This document shows, in pieces, positions 42,566-50,915 of a DNA stretch of 64,000 nucleotides. How positions within the stretch are numbered: the stretch's first letter is position 1; each line of letters begins with the position of its first letter. The DNA comes from Syntrophobotulus glycolicus DSM 8271 (GTDB lineage Bacteria > Bacillota > Desulfitobacteriia > Desulfitobacteriales > Syntrophobotulaceae). The position numbers were made by a program, and so were the translations under genes. The DNA lies in assembly GCF_000190635.1 (NCBI RefSeq), contig NC_015172.1, positions 2,728,001 to 2,792,000 on the forward strand, read 5' to 3'. The notes under the pieces were generated by a model. That model saw nothing but the letters and a program-made list of their open reading frames with translations, searched no databases and was not told the DNA's origin.

Positions 42566-43909
42566 TTAACGATCACTGACGAGCGCTGAAAAGATATCTT
42601 CAGCGAGTGTTAAACCGCCTTGGTAGCCGGTATACCCTCTGTCCAGAACCAGCCTGTTGGTAACCGGAAATGCGACCGACAGAAAATTGGCTCCGATTTT
42701 TTCCGCCGCGGTGGCTTCAAGGCTGCTGCCGACAACAAAGACCGGGCTGAGCGCATTCTCATATTTGTCATTATGATTGTATTGCCAGCTGTGCCGGATA
42801 TGGTTGAGAAGCTGCCCCGTCTGCGGTTCAAAGACGACCTTGGGTTTGGTTTCAGAGGTCAGCTGATTGAATTTCGATTCATATTTCTTTTTGCTGAGAT
42901 CATCATGATCCTGGTCGTTGATCACAACCAGATGCGGAATCCAGCCCAGATCATCGGCCAGGAAGCTTGTCAGCGGAAAGGCATAGCTGCTGTCGGCCGC
43001 GACTATGGCATATCTCTGGAAATCGAGATCACTGTAGCTGTCCAGAATTCTTTCCAGGTAGCTGTAATAATACTTTTTTTCCTCCGCGATCAGGGCCTTG
43101 ACAGCAGACTGCTCAAGTCCCAGCAGGGAGGTGATCTTGTGCAGAAAAGCATCCGTCCTCGTTTCCCCGATAGGGAGATCAGCCGTAATGTAGGGGATAT
43201 GATGTTTTTCTTCAAAAACCTTAGCGGTCTCAATCCCGTAATTTTCTGAAAAAACAATCGTCAGACCGGCATTTCCGTAATTTTTGATTTTCTCAATGGT
43301 TTCCCCGTCGCCGAAAAAGGTGTTGACCTGAACCCCCAGCAGGTTCAGCAGCCTTTTGATTCCCTTGATATTGCCTCGAAAAAAAACATCCTGCCCCGGG
43401 ACAATGCCCAAAATATTGACTGTTTTTTGGTCTTTCTCCTCTTTCTTTTCAACCAATTCCGCCGCGAGCGTACTCAGGACCGCATCATATCCTTTAAAAC
43501 TGTTGCCCAAGAAGCCCGGCGTGCTTGCCGCCAGCACAATATCCCTGCCCTCCCGGAACCGGCGCGTCACCCCAAGGACATCATCGCCGATGATTTCAAC
43601 TTGGCATCCGGTCACCACAAAATAAAGGTCGCCGTCTATGACTTTGATGGTGCTGGAAATTTGTTCCTCCAGGCGTTTTTCACCGCCGAAAACAATATCA
43701 TTTTCCACGACATTGGAGGTAGGTGTCATTGTTCCCCCGCAATACCCCGCTCCCTTGTAGCCTCCGGCCATGTTATACGTATTGGACAGCATACCTGCGC
43801 ATCCTCCGGACGCATGTACAATCGGCACGGTCCTATGCAATGCCGATAAGGTCACAATGGCCCCGCCGAGAGCACAGGTGAATTTTGCACGGTCAATAAA
43901 ATTTGCCAC
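42566..43909 (-). CDS. Nitrogenase-like component 1, beta (NifK/NifN-like) subunit
   Basis: 447 aa, nearer NifN than NifK in length. Cysteines at C12 (FTCALGGA), C37 (HASGGCAGM) and C102 (VTGCQVEIIGDD) match the three P-cluster ligands of the beta subunit; C57 is extra. First gene of the operon with the alpha-like subunit (18 bp) and cysK-3. GTG start with GGAGG 7 nt upstream. No NifH-like reductase, nifB or other nif genes occur in the window, so the electron donor must be encoded elsewhere. Best guess: a nitrogenase-like enzyme of sulfur metabolism, not a dinitrogenase. Confidence 0.85.
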   Translation of the reverse strand: MANFIDRAKFTCALGGAIVTLSALHRTVPIVHASGGCAGMLSNTYNMAGGYKGAGYCGGTMTPTSNVVENDIVFGGEKRLEEQISSTIKVIDGDLYFVVTGCQVEIIGDDVLGVTRRFREGRDIVLAASTPGFLGNSFKGYDAVLSTLAAELVEKKEEKDQKTVNILGIVPGQDVFFRGNIKGIKRLLNLLGVQVNTFFGDGETIEKIKNYGNAGLTIVFSENYGIETAKVFEEKHHIPYITADLPIGETRTDAFLHKITSLLGLEQSAVKALIAEEKKYYYSYLERILDSYSDLDFQRYAIVAADSSYAFPLTSFLADDLGWIPHLVVINDQDHDDLSKKKYESKFNQLTSETKPKVVFEPQTGQLLNHIRHSWQYNHNDKYENALSPVFVVGSSLEATAAEKIGANFLSVAFPVTNRLVLDRGYTGYQGGLTLAEDIFSALVSDR

Positions 43910-43945
43910 TTAATCGCCTCCCAACATTATAATATCTGACTAAAT

Positions 43946-44014
43946 AAAGGAAGAGGCCAGGCAAACATCCTCGAAAGGTTTGTTTACTTAGCCTCCAGTT
44001 CTCCGGTCAAGCAT
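43946..44014 (-). promoter_or_regulatory. Leader element copy c, before the nitrogenase-like operon
   Basis: Minus strand: GCTTGACCGGAGAACTGGAG then GCT, running into a long stem (GAGGCTAAGTAAACA against TGTTTGCCTGGCCTC) followed by TTCCTTT. TTGACCGG and GGAGGCT match copies a and b. It lies within the predicted transcript between a near-consensus promoter and the GTG start, so it can terminate before the operon. Confidence 0.6.
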
Positions 44015-44038
44015 TAAATCCACTATTTCCATGTACTT

Positions 44039-44068
44039 AATATACTTTCAATTCTATGTTCTTGTCAA
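44039..44068 (-). promoter_or_regulatory. Promoter of the nitrogenase-like operon
   Basis: Minus strand TTGACA (44063-44068) and TATATT (44039-44044) with an 18-bp spacer. The start site would lie about 20 nt before leader element c. The rest of the gap to 44228 is unremarkable. Confidence 0.6.
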
Positions 44069-44228
44069 GAATTATTTAAATGTTTAAATCTATCATCTTC
44101 TAAGGTTTTATCATAACCAACTCTCAGTCTCCTTTGTCAGAGAATCTTTATCCCGCCCCAGAGAGGGTTCAATGTGCGCGGCGGAGAATCTTGCACTCTA
44201 AGAAATATTTAACGAAGGAGAAATCGTC

Positions 44229-44795
44229 ATGTTCCCTTTAGTAATATTGGCCATAGAAAATGATGATGACAGAGAATACATCACAGAGCTATATGTACAG
44301 TATTATTCCATCATGAAAAAGACAGCTTATCAGATTTTACGGAATTACGACATTGTCGATGACCTGATAAACGAGGCCTTTTTAAAACTGATCGAAAAAA
44401 TTTCAACTTTAAGGGCATTGGAGTGTTGCAAAAGGACCTCTTACATCGTCTATACGATCAGAAACATTTCAATCGACTACATTAAGCACCGTACTGTTGA
44501 GACAAAAATGGTATTTATGGGTATGGAGGATGACCTGATGGATTCAATTCCTGACACGGCCAATACACCGGAAGAAATTTCCGCGGCCAAAGAAACCTAT
44601 GAAGAATTGGGAGCGGCAATCGAAACATTATCAGAAAGGGACAGGGACTTACTGTACTGTAAATACAATCTTGAGCTGAAAGAAAAAGAAATAGCGGAGG
44701 TCATGAATATACCGGTAAATAACATACGCCAATACTTGGTGCGGGCCAGACGCAGAGCATTAAAAACGCTTAATGAAAGGGGGCTGCAAAAATGA
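44229..44795 (+). CDS. ECF-like sigma factor (envelope island, left)
   Basis: 188 aa. Region 2 (LYVQYYSIMKKTAYQILRNYDIVDDLINEAFLKLIEKI...YIVYTIRNISIDYIKHR) and region 4 (LSERDRDLLYCKYNLELKEKEIAEVMNIPVNNIRQYLVRARRRA) are clear. RBS GAAGGAG. It overlaps the next gene by ATGA, the pattern of a sigma/anti-sigma pair, and has a relative at 52829-53401 facing it. Confidence 0.88.
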   Translation: MFPLVILAIENDDDREYITELYVQYYSIMKKTAYQILRNYDIVDDLINEAFLKLIEKISTLRALECCKRTSYIVYTIRNISIDYIKHRTVETKMVFMGMEDDLMDSIPDTANTPEEISAAKETYEELGAAIETLSERDRDLLYCKYNLELKEKEIAEVMNIPVNNIRQYLVRARRRALKTLNERGLQK

Positions 44796-45562
44796 CTGTC
44801 AGCCATAATCCTATGGACAAAAATCAACTTCTCGAAGAGCTTGCAGAAATACAGATAAAGCTCGCAATGACAAGCTATGCTGAACGCGACGGACAACGGC
44901 TTCTTCAGGAAAACGAAGAACTGAGGAAAGATCCGTTCTATCAGCCTACAGTTGAAGCAAAACGTAAATTTAAGAGGATGATCAATCAGCACTATTACAA
45001 GCAAAAAGCAAAAAATATACTGCAGATATTCTCTAGAAACTTAAATAAGACAGCAGTGGTTTTTTCACTTTTGATCGTCTTGCTCTTGACCTCTGCCTTT
45101 ACCGTCCAGGCTGTGAGGATAAAAGTATTGAACTTATTTATCAGTATGGAAGACAAGTATACGGAAATACGGCTTGAAGACAAAGGGACTATTGTCGGAA
45201 ATGATCTGCTCATCAACTGGGAGAATGCTTATGCACCCGCCGTTATTCCAGAGGGTTACTCAATCAGCAACCTGACAAATCACCAAAACCTCAAATCAAT
45301 TGAGTATACAAGCAAAAACGGAGGAATTATTCTGTTTCAGCAAATCGATAAGAATGGAAGCACAAATGTGGATACGGAGAATGCAGAAAAAGTGGAAAAG
45401 GTGACTGTCCAAGGAAGAGAAGGGCTTTTAGTGAATAAAGAAGGCCTGATTACTGTGATCTGGTCTAATGATTCCTATGGATTCATTTTACATGCACAGA
45501 CTGCTGATTTGGGGAATAAGGATGTTTTTCAAATAGCCGAAAGCGTTACTTGGGTAAAATAA
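44792..45562 (+). CDS. DUF4367-type membrane anti-sigma protein (left)
   Basis: 256 aa. Cytoplasmic helical N-terminus (about 1-88), one membrane helix (TAVVFSLLIVLLLTSAFTVQ), then VRIKVLNLFISMEDKYTEIRLED and an extracytoplasmic DUF4367-like domain (VIPEGYSISNLTNHQ, IEYTSKNGGIILFQQ, NKEGLITVIWSNDSYGF). The same design, with recognisable identity around the helix, is seen at 52087-52836. Likely anti-sigma for the overlapping sigma gene. Confidence 0.82.
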   Translation: MTVSHNPMDKNQLLEELAEIQIKLAMTSYAERDGQRLLQENEELRKDPFYQPTVEAKRKFKRMINQHYYKQKAKNILQIFSRNLNKTAVVFSLLIVLLLTSAFTVQAVRIKVLNLFISMEDKYTEIRLEDKGTIVGNDLLINWENAYAPAVIPEGYSISNLTNHQNLKSIEYTSKNGGIILFQQIDKNGSTNVDTENAEKVEKVTVQGREGLLVNKEGLITVIWSNDSYGFILHAQTADLGNKDVFQIAESVTWVK

Positions 45563-45653
45563 ATTTTTATTAGGGTGTTGCAAAATCCATTTTCAATCGT
45601 TTGTATAAATGAGAAGAAAATTTTTCCAAATAAAATTGGGGAGGGTTTTATTG

Positions 45654-46088
45654 ATGAAGGGAAAAAAGATTGCCGTAGCAACACTGTTAGTCATGTTAAC
45701 GACAGGCACACCAGTTTATGCCGAAACCAATGCTTCTATTAGTGCCAGAACTGGACAAATTACTCCATACTATGCATATCTCTCTAGAATTGGAGCAGGT
45801 CTTTCGATAGAAGGGAACGGATATGCTATTTGTTCAGGGGATATCGTTCTATTTAAAAATTATGATTCAGAAATAACACTTACTCTGCAGCGTTCTAAAA
45901 ATGGCGTTAGTTGGTCCAATGTCACGTCATGGTCAAAATCTTTTTCGGGCATTGGTTCCCACAGTTTGGAAAAGGGCTATTATGTCAGTCCAGGTTATAC
46001 TTATCGCATCTTGAATACATCTAAAATTAAAAGCGGCTCCACAATTTTAGAAACCGCTACCTGCTATTCGTCCATAAAAAAATATTAA
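45654..46088 (+). CDS. Small secreted protein
   Basis: 144 aa. Signal peptide MKGKKIAVATLLVMLTTGTPVYA, probable cleavage after VYA. The mature part is Ser/Tyr-rich with two cysteines (AICSG and ATCYS) that could form a disulfide, and beta-rich segments (ITLTLQRSKNGVSW, SHSLEKGYYVSPGYTYRI). I do not recognise the family with certainty. ATG at 45654 with GGGAGGG upstream; the longer frame lacks a site. It lies downstream of the sigma/anti-sigma pair and may be a target. Confidence 0.7.
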   Translation: MKGKKIAVATLLVMLTTGTPVYAETNASISARTGQITPYYAYLSRIGAGLSIEGNGYAICSGDIVLFKNYDSEITLTLQRSKNGVSWSNVTSWSKSFSGIGSHSLEKGYYVSPGYTYRILNTSKIKSGSTILETATCYSSIKKY

Positions 46089-46138
46089 TCGTTTGTAAGC
46101 AGAAACAGATATTTGAATACAACATTCAAATATAAGCA

Positions 46139-46183
46139 CCTTCAGATCAAGCAGTACCCGCTAAGTAACATTTGATCTGAAGG
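46139..46183. terminator. Inverted repeat after the small secreted protein gene
   Basis: CCTTCAGATCAA (46139-46150) and TTGATCTGAAGG (46172-46183) are a perfect 12-bp inverted repeat with a 21-nt loop and no U tract. It may be a terminator or processing site; the right arm is also the start of the repeated element at 46173. Confidence 0.4.
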
Positions 46184-46235
46184 CCGTGCCCCTACACAAA
46201 ATGGTAGGTAATTTTATATTACCACTTGGGGGATA
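46173..46235 (+). repeat. Repeated intergenic element, copy 1
   Basis: TGATCTGAA, GTG, then a small hairpin CCTAC-ACAAAATG-GTAGG followed by TA, a short AT stretch and a G-rich GGGGGATA. The same order appears at 48350-48412 with CCTG...CAGG in the hairpin (an A-U to G-C compensatory change) and an identical ACAAAATGG loop. It precedes the first C39-like gene. Confidence 0.5.
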
Positions 46236-46328
46236 TTTGTGAAGGGAGAAAATTAAAGGAGAGGGAATTATTTTTTCTTATCCCATTATCTAAGAAAGAC
46301 ATGAAACAAAAATTGAGGAGGTTTACTG

Positions 46329-47090
46329 ATGAATTACAAAAATAAAATTAAAGCGTTTGCTTCCATAGTCACCATTTGCACTTTAGTTTTGGGAGGTAAT
46401 GTCTATGCGGCAAATGTATGGGATGGTCTCAATGAAGCGTATACGAAACCCACCATTGGGCAGCAGAAAGCAGCCGAAGAAAAATCAAAATTAGCCGATG
46501 AATATTTAAAACAAAAGATCGAAAAGGCCAAAAAAAATTCTGCTGATGTCGGAATAACTGCCACGGGAGGATCAAAAACCAACAGAGTCGGAACTTACAG
46601 GCAATCCAAAGGGTATACCTGCGGGCCGGCTTCAGCACGTAACCTTATCAGAGGGTATAATCTAGCCAATGGTGGATCTACCCCATCGGAAGACACTTTG
46701 ATAGCAGCCTTGGGGACAAAATCCGACGGAACGGGATTCGATGCCACAAAGTGGCAGAACACTTTAAACCAATATGCCTCGGGCAATAATTACACCTTGC
46801 AGCAGGGAACCTCGAGCGGCTGGAATAACAGTGTCAGGGCCAAAGTCATTTATACCATTGATAAAACAAACAATTACAATGTAATCGCCGATTTATACCA
46901 TGGTTCAACTTCTACACCCGTTAATCCTGTTTATGCCAGCGGAGCAAAACACTATATCTGCGTTTATGGTTATAATGACTCAACTCAAAAATATAACATT
47001 GTAGATTCCTATTCCCAAGCCCCTCTGCAGTATCAAACAAGCTATACAAATTTGGCTAACTCTACACAACAAAGAGGTATTGTATGGTAA
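46329..47090 (+). CDS. Secreted C39-like (papain-fold) peptidase
   Basis: 253 aa. Signal peptide ending near LGGNVYA, then a charged helical linker (about 50-75) and a C39_2-like domain with catalytic Cys in GYTCGPASARNL, His in GAKHYICVYGY and Asp in YNIVDSYSQ. No transporter domain is attached, so it acts outside the membrane, on an unknown substrate. GAGGAGG precedes the ATG. Its stop overlaps the next lipoprotein gene by 7 nt. Confidence 0.82.
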   Translation: MNYKNKIKAFASIVTICTLVLGGNVYAANVWDGLNEAYTKPTIGQQKAAEEKSKLADEYLKQKIEKAKKNSADVGITATGGSKTNRVGTYRQSKGYTCGPASARNLIRGYNLANGGSTPSEDTLIAALGTKSDGTGFDATKWQNTLNQYASGNNYTLQQGTSSGWNNSVRAKVIYTIDKTNNYNVIADLYHGSTSTPVNPVYASGAKHYICVYGYNDSTQKYNIVDSYSQAPLQYQTSYTNLANSTQQRGIVW

Positions 47091-48352
47091 AGAACTCTGC
47101 TGAACAAGCAGGAAGGAGATCGACGTTTACGTTGATCTTCTTCCTGACCTTTCTTATCCTGAATTTAACTGGCTGTAACAGCGTGCCGGCAGCCAGGAAT
47201 GCAACGCCAGCTGAAAAAGAATCTTGGACAGTCGTGGAAGGGGAACAGGGTGCCGTACAAAAAGCCACTAGACAGGATAGTGATATCTTCGCCGTTCCCG
47301 CTCAGACTTTTATCAAGTCCAAATTATCCGACCATCTCTTGCTGGCCGTTAAATCCGATCTCAAGGACATTTACACCTATGATGTTGAAAAGCAATCCCT
47401 GACCAAGTTCTTAGCCGTTAAAAACAGTGACAAATTTATCAAAAAGATCGTCAGCAATACGGAATGGATCGTCTGGCTGGAAACGGAAGACTTGGTCCTG
47501 GATACAGGCAATAAGTCCTTCCAGTGGCAGATGGTAGGCCACAATGTCCGCAACGGCGAAGAGATCATTCTCGACCAAAGCTCCTTCCGGTCTAATGACT
47601 ACGATATTCCTTTACCTGTGAACTATACTCCAGATGACATGGCGATTTCCAAAGAAAACAAAGTGGTTTACTGCCGGACAGACATCGAAGACTCCAAAAT
47701 AATCAGCGAAGTCATCCTCTATGATTTAAATGCCAAGAGTAAAAGCGTTATTGTCAAAGCCGGCGATGTTCATGACGAACTGATTGCTACCTGCGGGATC
47801 TACGGTGATTCGATCGTCTGGAACAAGTTTTATGGGCCGGACGGCACGGAACAAAGACTTACCTGGACTCTATACAGCGATCTCTACCTGTACAATCTTA
47901 GAACGCAAAAAACAGAGCGTTTGACAGTCAATGATTATTACTATGACCCCTGCCTGTATGAAAACAGAATGGCCGCTATCCATATTCCGCTGAAAGAAGA
48001 GGGTATGGATGCCTGTAATACGGAGATCGTCATGGCGAATCTGGAGGATAAGACAATCAAGACCGTTGTAGATGAGAACTCTCCCTGTTATGACGTAGTA
48101 GAAAATCAAATGGTCAGGCATCAACCGAGAATAAACAACCGGTATATCAGTTGGTATAATAATGCAGGCAGCGGCAGGTTTATTTTCGATTACCAAAAGA
48201 ATCAATTTCTCGAAGTCTATGACGGCGCTACCGATACCCCAGACAATACCATGACCATCTGGGAAATGTTTGACAATTACGTAATGATGTATATTAACAA
48301 TGATGACAAGGAGAAAAGCAAAACGTTAATGATTGATATGCGTGAGATCTGA
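47084..48352 (+). CDS. Beta-propeller-like lipoprotein
   Basis: 422 aa. N-terminal membrane segment with lipobox LTGC. The rest has repeated strand blocks typical of TolB/WD-like propellers (DLKDIYTYDVEKQSLTKFLAV, WIVWLETEDLVLD, VILYDLNAKSKSVIV, DLYLYNLRTQKTERLTV, RYISWYNNAGSGRFIFD). Function unknown. It overlaps the C39-like peptidase gene, so the two may work together at the cell surface. The TGA stop is also the start of repeated element copy 2. Confidence 0.8.
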   Translation: MVKNSAEQAGRRSTFTLIFFLTFLILNLTGCNSVPAARNATPAEKESWTVVEGEQGAVQKATRQDSDIFAVPAQTFIKSKLSDHLLLAVKSDLKDIYTYDVEKQSLTKFLAVKNSDKFIKKIVSNTEWIVWLETEDLVLDTGNKSFQWQMVGHNVRNGEEIILDQSSFRSNDYDIPLPVNYTPDDMAISKENKVVYCRTDIEDSKIISEVILYDLNAKSKSVIVKAGDVHDELIATCGIYGDSIVWNKFYGPDGTEQRLTWTLYSDLYLYNLRTQKTERLTVNDYYYDPCLYENRMAAIHIPLKEEGMDACNTEIVMANLEDKTIKTVVDENSPCYDVVENQMVRHQPRINNRYISWYNNAGSGRFIFDYQKNQFLEVYDGATDTPDNTMTIWEMFDNYVMMYINNDDKEKSKTLMIDMREI

Positions 48353-48412
48353 TCTGAAAAGTGTGTTCCTGAACAAAATGGCAGGTACAATAAAACAAAA
48401 CCCTGTGGGATA
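48350..48412 (+). repeat. Repeated intergenic element, copy 2
   Basis: TGATCTGAA, GTG, then CCTG-AACAAAATGG-CAGG, TA, an AT/A-rich stretch and GTGGGATA. It parallels copy 1 at 46173-46235. It lies between the lipoprotein gene and the broken VanZ gene and overlaps the lipoprotein stop codon. Confidence 0.5.
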
Positions 48413-48465
48413 GATAAAAATACATCCGGCCAGACTGAAGATTTCTGCGAGAGAGAAAAAAGTTT

Positions 48466-48972
48466 ATGAAAAGAAACATTGTAAAATATTTATTTTTAGC
48501 GTATGTTATTCTGGTCGTCGTCATTACGCTATTTCTTATTGTTCCTGTTTTTGTTATCAACTCAGGATCTATCTCCTATAATCTTACACCTTTTTCTTTT
48601 TTCATTAACGACGGATTTAACTCGGTCAAATCTATTTTTTTATCGGTATTAGACATCAACGATTAATTTTTGTTATAACTTTTAAAGGCTTTTTTTATAA
48701 TATCCTTGTTTTGTCCATTGGGTTTCTTATTGCCGGCGTTAGACCGGAAATATAGCTCGCTAAAAAGAACGATAGCCATTAGTTTTCTATTCTCCTTATG
48801 TATTGAAACCTTACAGTTGCTCATCATGGTGGTGACACCGACATCATGGAGAGTTTTTGATGTTGACGATATTATAGCAAATACACTCGGGGGAATAACC
48901 GGGCTTTTCTTCTACAACAGACTTCTCTCTTTATTCTTGATTAATTGCGTTGGAAAAGGACGGCACAAATGA
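48466..48972 (+). pseudogene. VanZ-like membrane protein, interrupted by stop codons
   Basis: The first part (MKRNIVKYLFLAYVILVVVI... to VLDIND, 48466-48666) and the second part (LFCPLGFLLPALDRKY... FDVDDIIANTLGGITGLFFYN, to 48972) are in the same frame and together resemble one VanZ protein, whose family motif PLGFLLPL and the RVFDVDDIIANTLG box are present. Two in-frame TAA codons (48664 and about 48676) split it before the conserved PLGF. Either two nonsense mutations or a sequencing error caused this. VanZ proteins are membrane proteins linked to glycopeptide resistance in some species. Confidence 0.7.
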
Positions 48973-49622
48973 ACTATCCAAAGAAAATAAATGTATTGAC
49001 CAAAATAATGCTGATTTTGTTTCTGCTCATGATCGGGTTCAATACCGCACTTCAATTCTTCTTAACAATAAAGGGAACGGGCATATCCATTTTAGACATA
49101 TACGCCCAATCCCTGCCCCAAAAAGATACCAAAGAAATAGAATACACTGATACCTATTTCGTGGAAACGAAGAGCTATTTTGAAAAACAGGAAAGAGGAC
49201 AATGCGCCGGTTTCTCGTCTGCTTATGTTCTGAGAACCTTTGGGGAAGAAATAAGCGGACGGGAAAATTACCGGCAGCTTAATCATAAGTTTTCCAATGG
49301 TTATGTAATGCCGCAAGCACTTATAGAGATTTTTAATCAATACGGCCATCATGCAGAAATGCTGCACGGCGATTTGAAACACCTGAAAACAAGACTAAAC
49401 GAAGGAAATCCGATTATTGTTCTGATTGGGCATTTTACCAGCTGGCAGCACTATGTAACAGTTGTCGGATATGATGAAGAAAATATTTTTCTCTATGATT
49501 CCAACATGGATACAGATCATACCAATGGATATAACAGAACAATGACGAATACGGAGTTTTTATCTCAGTGGGAAAATGAAATCCCGTTGTTTGAACAAAT
49601 TTATTTTGTTGTTTCAGAGTAA
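48969..49622 (+). CDS. Membrane-anchored C39-like (papain-fold) peptidase
   Basis: 217 aa. N-terminal membrane anchor (KIMLILFLLMIGFNTALQFFL), then a C39_2-like domain with Cys in RGQCAGFSSAYVLR, His in SWQHYVTVVGYDEE and Asp in IFLYDSNMD. It is not closely similar to the peptidase at 46329, but has the same catalytic set. The ATG overlaps the VanZ stop. Role unknown; context suggests envelope or exported-peptide processing. Confidence 0.8.
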   Translation: MNYPKKINVLTKIMLILFLLMIGFNTALQFFLTIKGTGISILDIYAQSLPQKDTKEIEYTDTYFVETKSYFEKQERGQCAGFSSAYVLRTFGEEISGRENYRQLNHKFSNGYVMPQALIEIFNQYGHHAEMLHGDLKHLKTRLNEGNPIIVLIGHFTSWQHYVTVVGYDEENIFLYDSNMDTDHTNGYNRTMTNTEFLSQWENEIPLFEQIYFVVSE

Positions 49623-49737
49623 GTTAAGAAACCAAAACTGCTTCGTTGATCGGTTGACTCTCTCCCATCAATCAAGGCACTGTCTTTTCTTGCGGTTAAT
49701 GTTAGACAAATGATTGTAAATCATATTTGACGGTCGG

Positions 49738-50778
49738 TTAATTTAAATTGAAGGTATATAACTGGTGCTGGCTTTCACCGCCTTTAAGGAGTGTTGCCAG
49801 AAAAACGCTGTTTTGATCGGGTGAAAACCCAGCCGAAACAATAAGCTCGGTTGAGTTATGGATAACATGTCGCTGATCGGTTAAGTAATCATAGCAGATC
49901 AGCTTTTCCTCTTTCGATTCATTCTCCTTTACAGCATAGACAATTTGCTGATCCGAGATATCCATCAAGGTAACGTTTCCATTCTCTGAAATAAATTTAG
50001 GTTCTTTTTCCCCCGTACTGCTGATGAGTGCAAACGTATCTTTACGCTCGCCGAGGATATGGATAAGAATATCCGTATTATTCGGGAGAAAACGGCAATA
50101 CAGCAAATCAACCCATCCATCCGGGTACTGGAAGTCTTTCCCTCCGGTCAATGTTTGTTTTTTCATGGAATCTCTGTCTATCATACAAATATCGCTGCGG
50201 CCATTGGCAATATACAGTAACTTAGCATTGTCTTTGGACCAGGATAGGCTGGCGTATTGAGAAGACGTATCAATTTTTTTGCTCTCTTTCAATTGATTAT
50301 TCGCGATATAAAGGCCATCTTTCCGTACTCCCGCTAAATATCCCATATCCGATGAATAACGTATGAAGTTATCTTCCGCTTTTTTTCTATACTCATCAAC
50401 CAGAGACAAACCGGCTCTGTCATAGAAAAAAGCCCTTTCCCAATTCTGATAGCCAATGATTTTATCATTAATTAAAATTTGATCTTCATAACCTGTAGAA
50501 AATTGACCTTCATACAAAACTTTGCTGTTTTTTGTGTCTAAGTTGTAAGAAATGATTTTCGAATGCTCATTTTCTTTATTATCGCCAAAAACAAGTAAAA
50601 CATTGGTGTCATCATACCATAAGCTTTTAGCCATGGTGAACGATTGTCCAGGGTCAAAAGATATTTTTTTCTCTTTGAAATTCGCCTTATTTTTCCCTTC
50701 CATTTCTGCTTGATTTCCGCAAGCAGTTAAACCAAAAATCAGAAAAATTGCCATAAAGCAAACGTATATTTTTTTCAT
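49738..50778 (-). CDS. Beta-propeller-like lipoprotein (intact paralogue)
   Basis: 346 aa. Lipobox LTAC after a short signal; then TolB-like strand blocks (SLWYDDTNVLLVFGDNKENEHSKIISYNL, ASLSWSKDNAKLLYIANGRSDI, ELIVSAGFSPDQNSVFLATLLKGGE). Function unknown. A closely similar, frameshifted copy follows upstream at 50916-51957. Both are downstream of the right-hand sigma/anti-sigma pair on the minus strand, and both have an ATTTGAGT-containing upstream motif. Confidence 0.8.
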   Translation of the reverse strand: MKKIYVCFMAIFLIFGLTACGNQAEMEGKNKANFKEKKISFDPGQSFTMAKSLWYDDTNVLLVFGDNKENEHSKIISYNLDTKNSKVLYEGQFSTGYEDQILINDKIIGYQNWERAFFYDRAGLSLVDEYRKKAEDNFIRYSSDMGYLAGVRKDGLYIANNQLKESKKIDTSSQYASLSWSKDNAKLLYIANGRSDICMIDRDSMKKQTLTGGKDFQYPDGWVDLLYCRFLPNNTDILIHILGERKDTFALISSTGEKEPKFISENGNVTLMDISDQQIVYAVKENESKEEKLICYDYLTDQRHVIHNSTELIVSAGFSPDQNSVFLATLLKGGESQHQLYTFNLN

Positions 50779-50915
50779 TACATCCCTCTCGAATCATGTT
50801 TTTTACGCTTATGTCTTACTTCCCCTCATTGTATACTCAAATAATAGAAAAAAGGAGGGATGATTCCTTAAATTTTTATTAATTTTTTCTAAATTCCAGA
50901 CCGAAATACGGGAGG

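Noticed and set aside
41018-43909. Reading the pair as an ordinary molybdenum nitrogenase
   Set aside because: There is no nifH, nifB or nifE/N in the neighbourhood, the usual cofactor histidine appears missing, and the next gene is a cysteine synthase.
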